From assembly GCA_021848045.1 (NCBI GenBank), contig JAJZNC010000046.1:1-64000 (forward strand): a stretch of DNA of 64,000 nt, in the 5' to 3' direction. The first letter of the stretch is position 1. Every line of letters starts with the position of its first letter. Under the pieces are notes generated by a model. That model was given only the letters and a program-made list of their open reading frames with translations, ran no database searches and was not told the origin of the DNA. Source of the stretch: an archaeon. GTDB taxonomy: Archaea; Thermoproteota; Nitrososphaeria; Nitrososphaerales; Gagatemarchaeaceae. The translations under genes were made by a program, and so were the position numbers. Shown here piece by piece: positions 49,445-58,592 of this stretch.

Positions 49445-51733
49445 TCACACAGGCGACCGCTGCGCGCCCTTGGATTCGAGGGCGTGGATCAGCTCCCTCG
49501 TCTTGACGACGCTGTCGGGGTTGACCGAGACCGAGTCGATCCCGAGCGAGACGAGATACTCGGTGAACTCGGGGTAGACCGAGGGCGCCTGCCCGCAGAT
49601 CGAGACCGTCCGGCCCGCCTTGTGGGCGCCCTCGATGAGCATCTTGATCGCCCTCTTCACCGCCTCGTTCCTCTCGTCGAAGTACCCCATCCTGCCGAGC
49701 CGGGCTGAGTCCCTGTCGATCCCGAGCGTAAGCTGAGTGAGGTCGTTCGAGCCCACGCTGAACCCATCGCAGAGGCCTGCGAACTCCTCTGCGAGGAAGA
49801 CCATGGACGGAACCTCGGCCATCAGCCAGACCTTGAAGTCGGGCCCCCGCTTCAGTCCGGACTCTTCCATGAGCCTCAGGCACCTCTCCACCTCCCAAGT
49901 AGTCCTTACGAACGGCAGCATCACCCAGACGTTCGAGAGCCCCATCTCCTCCCTGACCTTCCTGACGGCGCGCAGCTCCATCCGGAACGCCTCGGTGTAA
50001 TCGGGGGAGATGTAGCGAGACACCCCGCGCCAGCCGATCATGGGGTTCGACTCCGGCTCCTCGTACCTCTCGCCGCCCTGGAGCTCTCGGTACTCGTTGG
50101 TCTTGAAGTCGGAGAACCGGACCACGAGCGGGCGGGGTCGGATCTCCCTCGCGACGGTGGCTATCCCCTCGGCCAGCCTGTCCACGAAGACCCCCTCCCT
50201 CCTCGTCTCGACCAGCCGGAGCGGGTGCTCCCTGATGTAGCTCGCGATGATGAACTCGACCCTCATCAGCCCGATGCCGTCGAATGGGATCTTGGAGTAG
50301 TCCTTGATCTTCTCGGGCACCCCCAGGTTCATGTAGACCTTGGTCTTGGTCTCCACCCTCCGAGACACCTCCGTGCCCTCGCCCGGCGCGGGCCTCGGAG
50401 CCTGCGAAACCCGTCCGCTGAATATGAGCCCGCGGGAGCCGTCCACTGAGACCAACATCCCCTCCTTCAGCACGGCAGTGGCCTTGGAGGTGCCGACCAC
50501 GCACGGGACCCCGAGCTCCCTGCTCACGATCGCCGCGTGGCTGGTCATCCCTCCCTCGTCTGTGACGATCGCCGACGTCTTGGCCATCAGGGGGACGAAG
50601 TCAGGGGTGGTCATCCTCGTCACGAGGACATCGCCCCTTCCGACGCTGGAGAAGTCGCCCTGCCCAGTCACCAGCTTCACCCTCCCGGACCCGACACCGG
50701 GGGAGGCTCCCAGTCCGCTCAGGATCGGCACGCCTCCGACCGCCTCGTTCCTCCCGCCCTTCGCGGTGACCGTGACAGCCCGCGTCTGGACCAGGTAGGC
50801 CGTCCGTCCCTCGATCGCCCACTCGAAGTCCTGCGGGAACTCGTAGTGCTCCTCGAGCCTCCTTCCCAGCGCCCACAGCGCCTTTAGCTCCGCGTCCGTG
50901 AGGACGGACCTATTCCTGAGCCTCGGAGGGACCTTCGCCGACACGAGCCCTGAGCCGCGGACGCGGGCCTTCTTCATCTCCTTCTTGCTCACGATCCTCC
51001 TCTCGAGGACGGTCCCCGTCCCCTTTTCGAGTACGAAGGTGTCCGGAGCTATCCTCCCAGACACGATCTCCTCGCCCTGGCCGAAGACGGCCTCGATGAC
51101 CATCCTGTCGCGGTCGCCCGTGGTCGGGTGGATGGTGAAGCCCACCCCTGCCTTCTCGCTCATCACCTGCCTCTGAACAACGACCGCGGTCGCGATCGGG
51201 CGCGACCCGAAGCCCCGCTTGACGCGATAGAACGTCGCCCTCGCGGTGTAGAGAGACGCCCAGCACCTCCTCAAAGCCGCGAGGAGCTGGGCCTCCCCCC
51301 TGACGTTCAGGACGGAGACCTGCTGCCCTGCGAAGCTCGCCTCTCGGAGGTCCTCCATCGTGGCCGAGCTCCTGACCGCGACCCGCACCTTCCTCTCCCC
51401 GCACTCCTCGCCGAGGCGGGCGTAGGCGGCGACGACCTCGCGCGCGACGTCCTCAGGGAGCTTGCCAGCCTCGACCATCCTGCGCACCGCCCTCGCTCCC
51501 CTCTCCAGGCTTTCGAGGTCGTCCACGTCTATCCCCTCGAGCCTCTCCCTGAGCCTCTCGTCCAGGCGGTGCATCATCGCGAACGACGTGTAGGCTTTCG
51601 TGGTGACCACGAACGCCTCTGGAACCGGGAGGTTCGCGCGGCGCATCTCGCCGAGGTTCGCCCCCTTCCCTCCCGCGAAGCCGACGTCGTGCTTCGAGAC
51701 CCCCTCGATGAAGCGGACGTAGTCCGTGGCCAT
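49445..51733 (-). CDS. ppsA: Phosphoenolpyruvate synthase
   Basis: It forms PEP from pyruvate and ATP, the entry to gluconeogenesis. The N-terminal nucleotide-binding domain starts FIEGVSKHDVGFAGGKGANLGEM and has VAVRSSATMEDLREASFAGQQ. The swivelling phosphohistidine domain has TDEGGMTSHAAIVSRELGVPCVVGT. The C-terminal barrel has the PEP-binding GLMRVEFI, NPMIGWRG, GSNDLTQLTLGIDRDSA and the catalytic Cys in SICGQAPS. I chose the ATG at 51733, about 26 bases after a cctattagg box; the TTG-type start at 51802 adds unlike residues. The length of 762 is normal. A 200-base GC-rich spacer separates it from the tes gene end. Confidence 0.96.
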   Translation of the reverse strand: MATDYVRFIEGVSKHDVGFAGGKGANLGEMRRANLPVPEAFVVTTKAYTSFAMMHRLDERLRERLEGIDVDDLESLERGARAVRRMVEAGKLPEDVAREVVAAYARLGEECGERKVRVAVRSSATMEDLREASFAGQQVSVLNVRGEAQLLAALRRCWASLYTARATFYRVKRGFGSRPIATAVVVQRQVMSEKAGVGFTIHPTTGDRDRMVIEAVFGQGEEIVSGRIAPDTFVLEKGTGTVLERRIVSKKEMKKARVRGSGLVSAKVPPRLRNRSVLTDAELKALWALGRRLEEHYEFPQDFEWAIEGRTAYLVQTRAVTVTAKGGRNEAVGGVPILSGLGASPGVGSGRVKLVTGQGDFSSVGRGDVLVTRMTTPDFVPLMAKTSAIVTDEGGMTSHAAIVSRELGVPCVVGTSKATAVLKEGMLVSVDGSRGLIFSGRVSQAPRPAPGEGTEVSRRVETKTKVYMNLGVPEKIKDYSKIPFDGIGLMRVEFIIASYIREHPLRLVETRREGVFVDRLAEGIATVAREIRPRPLVVRFSDFKTNEYRELQGGERYEEPESNPMIGWRGVSRYISPDYTEAFRMELRAVRKVREEMGLSNVWVMLPFVRTTWEVERCLRLMEESGLKRGPDFKVWLMAEVPSMVFLAEEFAGLCDGFSVGSNDLTQLTLGIDRDSARLGRMGYFDERNEAVKRAIKMLIEGAHKAGRTVSICGQAPSVYPEFTEYLVSLGIDSVSVNPDSVVKTRELIHALESKGAQRSPV

Positions 51734-51832
51734 GGCTGCTGCTCCCTGCCTCCGCCTAATAGGCGCGTCCCTCGAGAGTGGCGCCGGCTGGCCGACCGCC
51801 ATCGACGCGCGGCGGCGTGCGGCGCGTGGCCC

Positions 51833-52303
51833 TCAGCTCACCACGCGGTAGTCGTCCTCGAGCCTGACTATGTCGCTCTCCTCGAAGTCTCCCCTCGAGA
51901 CCTCGAGGATGTCCGCGCTCTCCTCCTCGCACCCCAGCCGGTGGACGGTCATCCTGGGCACCACGATGCGGCTGTCCTTCTCCAGCTGGACTTTCTCGAG
52001 GCGGCCGCCGCGCTTGAGGATCGCGTACGCCCGCCCGGAGAGGCAGTACCACTCTTCGCTGCGCTTGTGGTGGTACTGGAGGCTGAGCCGAGACTTGGCG
52101 TACACGTGGATTATCTTCACCGTCATCGGCCCGCCTGCCAGGTGCTCCAGGAGCTGCCCCCTCGACTGGTACGTCGACCGGAGCTCAGAGACGAAGTCCG
52201 AGACCCACGAGGGCGAAGGGGTCTGCTTGTCGAGGTACACCGAGAATGACCCCCACGGCCTCCTCTCGATCTTGATGGGCGTGGACAGGATCGAAGAGTT
52301 CAA
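51833..52303 (-). CDS. Mannose-6-phosphate isomerase, cupin type II
   Basis: The 156-residue single cupin has the family sequence ERRPWGSFSVYLDK, VKIIHVYAKSRLSLQYHHKRSEEWYCLSGRAYAIL with metal-binding His and Glu, VPRMTVHRL and the closing DIVRLEDDYRVV. It is like the C-terminal half of bifunctional ManC enzymes, which interconvert mannose- and fructose-6-phosphate for glycan synthesis. The cupin can also act as a GDP-mannose-related isomerase, so the substrate is assigned by family only. The 100-base gap to ppsA shows no operon link. Confidence 0.88.
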   Translation of the reverse strand: MNSSILSTPIKIERRPWGSFSVYLDKQTPSPSWVSDFVSELRSTYQSRGQLLEHLAGGPMTVKIIHVYAKSRLSLQYHHKRSEEWYCLSGRAYAILKRGGRLEKVQLEKDSRIVVPRMTVHRLGCEEESADILEVSRGDFEESDIVRLEDDYRVVS

Positions 52304-52494
52304 TTCTGGCCTGGTGCCGTGGGCGTTGCCTGGAGGGGCAGGCAGGCGCGCTCGGCGATGCCCTCGCCGCCTCTCTTCGCGCTATGCTTTGTGTTCATTT
52401 TGCTAGGGGAGTCATCGTCGCGTTCGGGTTGAAAACTCTTTTCATTCCTCCGGCCCGCGCATCTACCGCGCACGGGGCCCGCAGCGTCAGTGCC

Positions 52495-52899
52495 TCACCT
52501 CCCCTTCTTCTTCGAGAGCGAGTCCGCCAGGGCCAGCCGCTCCTCGTACTCGGCGTCGCTGAGCTCGCTGAAGGGCTTGCTCTGGAGGTAGGAGAAGCGC
52601 GCCTCAGCCTCCGCTGGGCTCATCCCGTGCAGCTTTGTCGTGACCTCCTTCGACGGGGTGAACTGGGGCACCAACGGCTTGGCCTTGAGCCTGATGGACT
52701 CGGACATCTCCAGCCGCTTGCCCTTGGACCACTCCTCCACCGCGTCTCTGACCGCCGACCACAGAGGGGCGGGCGTCACGTCTGGGACCTCCAGAGAAGC
52801 CCCCGCGAGTGACAAGGCGACGCCTCCCGGTCCGCTCGATTCCAGGTGCTCCCGGAGCTCCTCCGCGAGCTCCTTCGAAGGGAGGTCTATCCTCTTCAC
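52495..52899 (-). CDS. Hypothetical helical protein
   Basis: The 134-residue product has an N-terminal alpha-beta part (ELAEELREHLESSGPGGVALSLAGASLEV) and a C-terminal helical part (SPAEAEARFSYLQSKPFSELSDAEYEERLALADSL) with a basic end (SKKKGR). No catalytic motif is apparent. It starts 55 bases after the 52955 gene on the same strand, so co-transcription is likely. Not recognised. Confidence 0.6.
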   Translation of the reverse strand: MKRIDLPSKELAEELREHLESSGPGGVALSLAGASLEVPDVTPAPLWSAVRDAVEEWSKGKRLEMSESIRLKAKPLVPQFTPSKEVTTKLHGMSPAEAEARFSYLQSKPFSELSDAEYEERLALADSLSKKKGR

Positions 52900-52954
52900 C
52901 GCGCGCTCACCTTCCAGCCCTGGTCGGCGGCGTCCCGATATTCCTTTCCACGCC

Positions 52955-53449
52955 TCAACCCTCCGGCGGCCTCCTGCCCCGCCCGAGCCAGACGGTGTCC
53001 ACCCCGAGGCCGCGGGGCGGCCTCATGTGGGCCTTCGAGTGCGACCGCAGGGCCTCTATCAAGGACTTCACCTTGAGGGGCTCGGAGACCCCCCTGAACG
53101 CCATCACAGTCTCGCCCTTGACCCTGAACTCGAGGTCGCCCGTCTCGACGGGCTCGCCCATTGCGGGGGGCACGTAGTCCGCGGTCTGCGGGACGATGAA
53201 GCTGCCTCCCCTCCTGGTCCTCCTCCCCGGCACGAGCCCCTCGACAGACACCTCTGCCTGCTCTATGGGGACGCTCGCCGTGACCTGGTCTGTCTCGACG
53301 TCCCACGCGAAGCACCTGTAGTTTGTGATAAGGTAGCCTGTCACAAGGTGGCGCACCAGCCTCCCCTTGACCTCCGCCATCTTCCAGAACGGATACTCGC
53401 CACGGACGAGGTCTGGAGGAGGCTGCCTCGTCTCCCCTGCGGACGGCAT
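52955..53449 (-). CDS. Hypothetical protein, beta-rich
   Basis: The ATG at 53449 lies about 27 bases after a tgtttaaccc box, a leaderless start. The 164-residue product reads LVRHLVTGYLITNYRCFAWD, ETDQVTASVPIEQAEVSVEGL and TGDLEFRVKGETVMAFRGV, an antiparallel beta pattern like bacterial PH-like domains, which often appear as small membrane-linked modules in archaea. The C-terminus is Arg and Gly rich. No family is named with confidence. Confidence 0.6.
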   Translation of the reverse strand: MPSAGETRQPPPDLVRGEYPFWKMAEVKGRLVRHLVTGYLITNYRCFAWDVETDQVTASVPIEQAEVSVEGLVPGRRTRRGGSFIVPQTADYVPPAMGEPVETGDLEFRVKGETVMAFRGVSEPLKVKSLIEALRSHSKAHMRPPRGLGVDTVWLGRGRRPPEG

Positions 53450-53536
53450 CGCGAGGTGGACGCGGGCACTACGGGTTAAACAATGCGGAGGCCATCCTGA
53501 CGAACCCTTATTGGCTCGAGGGGCTGGAGGCGCCCC

Positions 53537-54016
53537 GTGCGCCTCGAGGTCTCCCGCGTAGTGAGCGCCCCGTGCGGGGCGGTCTTCGAAGCGTACACCG
53601 ACTTCGAGAGCATGCCGAGGTGGTCTAAGCGTCTCTCTTCGGTGAGGGTCGTTGCCAGAGAGGGCGACACCGTCCGCATCGAGACCGAAGGGGTCTCCTC
53701 GAAGGGGGAGCCGCGGCGCAGGGAGGGTTCGCTCAGGCTCACCCCGCCGTCGAGGGTCGAGTCGGAGAGCGAGACGCGGTTCACGAAGACCAGGAGGGTC
53801 GTCACCTTCGAGGCCGCCCCCGGGGGCTCGGCCACCAAGGTCACGGCTGCGCTCGAGGTGCGCGTCAAGGGGCTCTGGGCACTCGCGCTCAGGCCGGGGG
53901 TGAACAAGGACGCCGCAGAGGCCTCCGCCCGCGACGAGCTGGACTCGTTCGCGACCTTCGTCGAGGGCTCCTCGCAGCCTGGCAAGGCAGGGAATGTCCC
54001 ATCCAGCCCGCCCTGA
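53537..54016 (+). CDS. SRPBCC-fold protein (polyketide cyclase/dehydrase-like)
   Basis: The N-terminus VSRVVSAPCGAVFEAYTDFESMPRWSKRLSSVRVV is the START/SRPBCC opening, a beta strand and two helices. Strands VRIETEGVSSKGEP, SESETRFTKTRRVVTFEA and the long C-terminal helix (ARDELDSFATFVEG) complete a helix-grip fold of 159 residues that binds hydrophobic ligands. Ligand unknown. GTG at 53537 follows cccttattgg, a box about 28 bases upstream. It is divergent from the beta-rich protein gene. Confidence 0.8.
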   Translation: MRLEVSRVVSAPCGAVFEAYTDFESMPRWSKRLSSVRVVAREGDTVRIETEGVSSKGEPRRREGSLRLTPPSRVESESETRFTKTRRVVTFEAAPGGSATKVTAALEVRVKGLWALALRPGVNKDAAEASARDELDSFATFVEGSSQPGKAGNVPSSPP

Positions 54017-54017
54017 C

Positions 54018-54390
54018 ATGGTCGCGGGGTCGGCCGCGCGGCTCTTCGTGGGGGTATCGGGCTTCAGCTACCTCTTGGAGGGGTCGGTTCTATCCCCGGG
54101 AGCTGCGCAGCGAGGAGCTCCTGGGCCGCTGCTCGAGCCTCCTGAACAGCGTGGGCCTCGACAGCTCCTTCGCGGCGCCGGGGGCTGCCGCCGTGAATGG
54201 CTGGGCGGAGAGGGCTGGGGCGGGCTTCAGGTCCGCGTTCGAGGGCCCCAAGCCGGTCACTCGCGTCCTCAAGCTCGGCGACGGCGCGCTCCTCGCGCGG
54301 CGGCCCTCGGAGAGGCTCCCCCCTAGGGACCTGGCCGGGGGTCCGCGCCGTCGCCCCCCACGAGGAGGACCGCCGACTCTGTGTTGTTGA
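54018..54390 (+). pseudogene. Broken DUF72-family gene
   Basis: An ATG at 54018 starts AARLFVGVSGFSY, the DUF72 opening. A frame change near 54080 leads to RFYPRELRSEELLGRCSSLLNSVGLDSSF, then FRSAFEGPKPVTRVLKLGD, as in DUF72 but stopped at 54390 by a TGA after unlike residues. A normal DUF72 protein has about 240 residues, so roughly half is gone. The broken end overlaps the 3' end of the beta-helix gene on the other strand, which points to a recombination or insertion that cut the gene. Confidence 0.7.
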
Positions 54391-55834
54391 GGAAGACGTT
54401 CGAGACTATCGTGTTCCCGTACGACGCGTTCGCCTCGCCGATCCCGTATGACTGCGGGTGGGGGGCGTTCCCCTCGTTGCCGAGCCAGTTGCCGAAGACA
54501 AGGTTGCCCGTAGACCCCTCCTGCCCCGGGTCGTTGTAGAGGAGGATGCCGTAGCCTGAGTTGTCATAGCACCTGTTCCCCGAGATCACGTTGTCGACGG
54601 CGGAGTTCAGTATGATCCCTCCCTTTCCGTTGAAGCTGCAGTTGTTCCCGGAGATGGTGGCGCGCCCCATCGCTGGGAGGCTCCCGTGGTAGAGCCCTAT
54701 CCCGTACCCGCCGTTGTGGGTGGCCACGTTCCCGTCCACCGTGACGTTCCACGACCTCTCGAGGTAGACCCCGTAGTCGCCGTTCTGCTCGACGCTGTTC
54801 CCGACTATCGTGTCGAAGGAGCTGTGGTCGTTGGTTATCCCAGACTGGTCCTCCGACCCCCTGTTGTCCATGGAGATGTTGTAGGATATCACGGTGTGGT
54901 TGTTGTAGTACGCCTGTATGCCGAACCACGACATGTTCTCCACCTCGTTCATGCTCACCGTGTCGTTGCCGCCGTTGGTGACGCCGATCCCTATCTCTCC
55001 CGGGCCGTTCCCCTCGGAGTTCGCCACCACGTTCCCCACTATGCTCACGCCCTCCACGCCGTTGGTGTAGATCCCTCCGACGCCGTTGTCGGTGGCGACG
55101 TCCCCCGAGATGGTCGTCCCCGTCGGGCCGGTGCTCCTGTTCGAGAACACCTGGACCCCGAACCTCGTGTTGCCGTGCAGGAGGTCTCCAAGTATCGACA
55201 CGCCGTAGCTCGTCCCGGTGTTGTCGTAGACGAGCACTCCGTCTCTGCCTGACCTCGTCACCTGCGTGCCTTGGATCACCGTGCCGTTGCTCCCGTGCTG
55301 GATCCTGATCGCGGACTCCCGTCCCCGCCCAAATCCGACCCACTCCCCTCCCTCGACCACAGTCCCCGAGCTCGCGAAGACGAGCAGGTCTCCGCTCCCG
55401 GTGGTGGACCTCATCACGGCGCCGGGGGCGAGGTCGAGGGTCACCCCGTCGAGCCGCCTCACCTCGACGTCGGTCTGCAGAATGTACTCCCCGGGCGTCA
55501 CGCAGATGGTCTCGTGCGAGGCAAGGAGCGAGTTGATCAGCGAGCCCGCGTCCGTTCCGCGGGCCACCACCCGGGCGCCCGAAGCCGGCCTGGCCACAGG
55601 CGTCGTGCCGTCGAGCGACAGGGTGTAGTTGCAGCCAGCGGCGGGCGGGAACGGGGTCGCGGCCGCGGGGGAGGTGGCCGGTGGGGCGGAGGCCGGCTGG
55701 CCGCCCCTGGAGACCACAGCCCCGCCCGCAACCACGAGGGTCGCGATGAGGGACGCGGCGATGAGAAGCATCGACGCCCCCTTCAGGGCGCGCCGCCGGG
55801 GGCGCGCCGCAGCATCGGCGGGTCTCTCGCCCAA
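54323..55834 (-). CDS. Secreted parallel beta-helix protein
   Basis: A signal or anchor segment (ASMLLIAASLIATLVVAGGAVVS) is followed by a Pro/Ala linker and about 380 residues of right-handed beta-helix rungs with repeated N/G-V-I-x-G-N patterns (for example GVSIVGNVVANSEGNGPGEIGI, NVTVDGNVATHNGGYGIGLY, NVISGNRCYDNSGYGILLY). The fold occurs in pectate-lyase-like and NosD proteins that bind or cut polysaccharides. No catalytic set is evident. The TTG at 55834 follows ccttaatag by about 31 bases; an internal ATG lies 21 codons on. The final residues overlap the broken DUF72 gene. Confidence 0.85.
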   Translation of the reverse strand: MGERPADAAARPRRRALKGASMLLIAASLIATLVVAGGAVVSRGGQPASAPPATSPAAATPFPPAAGCNYTLSLDGTTPVARPASGARVVARGTDAGSLINSLLASHETICVTPGEYILQTDVEVRRLDGVTLDLAPGAVMRSTTGSGDLLVFASSGTVVEGGEWVGFGRGRESAIRIQHGSNGTVIQGTQVTRSGRDGVLVYDNTGTSYGVSILGDLLHGNTRFGVQVFSNRSTGPTGTTISGDVATDNGVGGIYTNGVEGVSIVGNVVANSEGNGPGEIGIGVTNGGNDTVSMNEVENMSWFGIQAYYNNHTVISYNISMDNRGSEDQSGITNDHSSFDTIVGNSVEQNGDYGVYLERSWNVTVDGNVATHNGGYGIGLYHGSLPAMGRATISGNNCSFNGKGGIILNSAVDNVISGNRCYDNSGYGILLYNDPGQEGSTGNLVFGNWLGNEGNAPHPQSYGIGEANASYGNTIVSNVFLNNTESAVLLVGGDGADPRPGP

Positions 55835-55929
55835 ATGTGGCTCGGGCGGAGCAGCCCTTAGAATCTATTAAGGGTGTCAGCGCCGCCTCGGGGAAGCACA
55901 GATATGCAGGCTGCGTGCCGCACCGCTAC

Positions 55930-56526
55930 ATGGCACGCGTGAAGGTCGTCGGGATCGGGGACTCGACCACCGCGGGCACCCCGGGGTTCCTGTCTCCGCT
56001 CGAGGCGCCGCCCGTCGGTCGGGGAGACCCCGAGAGCCAGTACTCCTACTGGGTTGCGAGGGCCGACCCGAAGTGGGATGTCCTCAACCGCGGGGTGAAC
56101 GGCCAGACCTCCGGCCAGATGCTCGCCAGGTTCCAGGCTGACGTCGTCGACGAAGCGCCCGCGGTCGTGGTGGTCTTGGGCGGGGTAAACGACATCTACG
56201 GGGGGGCCGGCCCGGCCTCCGTCGAGCGGAACCTGGAGGCGATGTACGCCCTCGCCGGGCGGAACAAGATCGTAGCGATCGGGGCGACCATACTCCCGTA
56301 CAACACCTCCGGCCGGCGCGAGCGCGCTGCGATCAGGGCGGTCAACGCCTGGGTGGAGGCCTCGTGCCGGGGCACCCGGCTCTTCTGCGACACCAACGCC
56401 GCCGTGGCGGACCCTGGCGACCCTGACCGGCTCGCCTCGAGCCCCGACGGGCTCCACCCGGACCCGCAGGGGTACAGGAAGATGGGCGAGGCGGTCGCGG
56501 CGACGCTCGAGAGGGCTGGGTTCTAG
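55930..56526 (+). CDS. SGNH/GDSL hydrolase
   Basis: The protein has the SGNH blocks in order: block I VVGIGDSTTAGTPG with the nucleophile Ser, block II RGVNGQT, block III VVLGGVNDIYGG with the Asn, and block V SSPDGLHPDPQGY with catalytic Asp and His. Members are esterases or lipases of varied substrates, often deacetylating glycans. No signal peptide is seen at the ATG chosen (55930); a GTG at 55915 is in frame. It faces the beta-helix gene with a shared AT-rich region, possibly a bidirectional promoter, which would link the two in polysaccharide handling. Confidence 0.88.
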   Translation: MARVKVVGIGDSTTAGTPGFLSPLEAPPVGRGDPESQYSYWVARADPKWDVLNRGVNGQTSGQMLARFQADVVDEAPAVVVVLGGVNDIYGGAGPASVERNLEAMYALAGRNKIVAIGATILPYNTSGRRERAAIRAVNAWVEASCRGTRLFCDTNAAVADPGDPDRLASSPDGLHPDPQGYRKMGEAVAATLERAGF

Positions 56527-56547
56527 GTCAGCGCCGGGCGTCCCCCC

Positions 56548-57201
56548 CTAGCCGCTCTGCCAGTCCAGACGGAGGGCCTGGTCGACGTCCCTCTTCAAGC
56601 GGGCTACAGACGTGAACCTGAGCGCCCTGCGTATGCCATAGGCCTCTGCCCCTCTCACGTTCGCCTCCCTGTCGTCGATGAACACCACGTCAGAGGCCCT
56701 CGCCCCTATCTCCCGGAGTGCCCTCGAGAAGGCCTCTGCGCTGGGCTTCATGCTCCCGATCTCGCACGATGCCACGAACCCGTCAACGATCTCCGTCCAC
56801 CCCGTCCTCCTCAGGTAGGCGGCGTGCGGCGGGGAGGTGTTGGAGAACATGTACGCCCTGTACCCTCTCCGTCGCAGGGACTCGACGACCTTGAGCGCCC
56901 CCTTCCTGGGCTTCATCAGGCGCTCGAAGGGGAGCGTCCAGAGCGCGTCCGGCGAGTCGCCCTCCCTGAGCCGCTTGCCGAACTTGCCCAGGGCCGCCTC
57001 GAGGCACTCCCGCATAGTGACCTGACCCGTCTCGAGCCCTGGCAGGGCCGCCTCCAGCTCGCGTCTCATCGGGGCCACGGGGATCCCGTACCGCCGGGCA
57101 ACGTAGTCGAAGATCGGGTCGTTGTTCTTCCACTTTATCAGGACGCCGCCGAAGTCGAAGACGAAGACCGGCAGCCTGATGGGCGGTGCCTTTGCGTGCA
57201 T
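56548..57201 (-). CDS. HAD-superfamily hydrolase
   Basis: Motif I is VFVFDFGGVLIKW with the nucleophile Asp; motif II is YMFSNTSPPHAAYL; motif III Lys is in GSMKPSAEAFSRAL; motif IV is VVFIDDREANVRGAEAYG. The helical cap of about 75 residues lies after motif I, as in the YihX/epoxide-hydrolase-N-terminal group. The substrate, probably a sugar phosphate or nucleotide, is unknown. I chose the ATG at 57201, about 27 bases after ctataatcc, over 57240 and 57297. Confidence 0.9.
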   Translation of the reverse strand: MHAKAPPIRLPVFVFDFGGVLIKWKNNDPIFDYVARRYGIPVAPMRRELEAALPGLETGQVTMRECLEAALGKFGKRLREGDSPDALWTLPFERLMKPRKGALKVVESLRRRGYRAYMFSNTSPPHAAYLRRTGWTEIVDGFVASCEIGSMKPSAEAFSRALREIGARASDVVFIDDREANVRGAEAYGIRRALRFTSVARLKRDVDQALRLDWQSG

Positions 57202-57295
57202 CCGGCCCGGCCGTCCAGCACGGGGATTATAGTCTTGCATTACCCGGGCTTCACAACCTATAACCGGCGACGGGCCGCCGTCTCGAACGGTCGCC

Positions 57296-58582
57296 ATGGC
57301 GGGTGCAGGTAAGCGCGAGTCGGGTACGCGCTGGTTCTATTCACAGCTCCCTGTGGACGTCGCGACCGGGGTCGTCGGCACCCTCGTAGTCCTCTACATA
57401 CACGAGCTGCACGGCACGGTGATAGACGTCGGGCTGACCGTGACACTCTTCAACGCCGTGACCATACCTGCGGCCGTCCTCTGGGGCTACGTCACCGACC
57501 GGTTCCAGAGCAGGAGGACGATCCTCGTCCTCGCCGGCGTCTCGATCGCTGCAGACCTCATCCTCCTGCCCGTGGCGAGGAGCGTGCCGGGCGTCGCCGC
57601 GGTGTACGCGCTGTTCTCCCTCGTCTCGTCCGCCTCGGCCACCCCCGCGAACCTCCTGATAATGGAGACATCCCGCAAGTCCAACTGGGCCTCTGCCTTC
57701 GCCAAGTTCTCCATGATATCGAGCATAGGGACCACGATGAGCTTCGTGCTAGGGGTTGCCTGGTCGGCCTTCCTGCCAGAGTCGCTCCTCGTAATCCCGC
57801 TCGCTACGCTCGCGGTCGTCTCCGCGGTCCTCTCGATGCTGATGGTGAAGGAGCCCGTGGTCTCGTTCGAGCGCGAGGTGATGGTCCTCCAGAGGCGGAG
57901 CCTCCAGCAGAGGCTGCTGGCGATCCCGCTGATCTTCCTCAGGATACCCGACCTGGTGGACTTCAAGAGCGTCTTCCGGGGCCTCAGGAGCACCCTCACG
58001 ATGAACCTCCCGCTCCTCTACCTGTCGATCTTCGTCTTCTACATCGCGAGCGGGCTCTTCAACACCTCGTTCGTCCCCTCGCTCCTCGAGAGGGGTCTGA
58101 GCGCGAGCGAGGTGTACCTCGTCGTCCTGCTCGCCAACGTCACGCAGACCGTCTCGTTCAGCTTCGCGGGACCCTACGTCGAGAGGCGGGACCTGAGGAA
58201 GGCGGCCGTGGCGGGGCTGGTGCTCAGGATGGTCGCCTACGCGGCGATAGGAGTGATCGCAGAGTTCGGGGCCAGCTCGTCCTACCTGGGGGGGACGCTG
58301 GTGCTGTACCCCCTGGCAGGAGGGCTGGCCTACGCGATCTACTACACCTCCTCGAACACTATGATCTTCAACACCCTGGGCGCGAAGAACCAGGGCTCCC
58401 GGTTGGGGGTGTACAGCGCCCTCGTCGGGGTGGCCACGATGGTCGGGTCGCTCCTCTCCGGCTATGTGTCGTTCTACCTCGGGTACCTCGCCACCTTCGC
58501 GCTCGCGGCGGGCGCGCTGGGGGCCTCCGCGCTCCTCGTCCCCGCCGTCTCCTCGGCCCCCCAGGCCGGCCCTCCCCACTGA
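57296..58582 (+). CDS. Major facilitator superfamily transporter
   Basis: The 428-residue protein has about 12 transmembrane segments. The first cytoplasmic loop reads WGYVTDRFQSRRTILVLAG, the MFS G-x(3)-D-R-x-x-R-R signature. A long central loop (about residues 180-240, EREVMVLQRRSLQQRLL) separates the halves. The second half has FAGPYVERRDLRKAAVAG. The substrate cannot be inferred. A cctataacc box lies about 37 bases upstream, facing the HAD gene promoter. Confidence 0.9.
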   Translation: MAGAGKRESGTRWFYSQLPVDVATGVVGTLVVLYIHELHGTVIDVGLTVTLFNAVTIPAAVLWGYVTDRFQSRRTILVLAGVSIAADLILLPVARSVPGVAAVYALFSLVSSASATPANLLIMETSRKSNWASAFAKFSMISSIGTTMSFVLGVAWSAFLPESLLVIPLATLAVVSAVLSMLMVKEPVVSFEREVMVLQRRSLQQRLLAIPLIFLRIPDLVDFKSVFRGLRSTLTMNLPLLYLSIFVFYIASGLFNTSFVPSLLERGLSASEVYLVVLLANVTQTVSFSFAGPYVERRDLRKAAVAGLVLRMVAYAAIGVIAEFGASSSYLGGTLVLYPLAGGLAYAIYYTSSNTMIFNTLGAKNQGSRLGVYSALVGVATMVGSLLSGYVSFYLGYLATFALAAGALGASALLVPAVSSAPQAGPPH

Positions 58583-58592
58583 AGGCCGGGCG

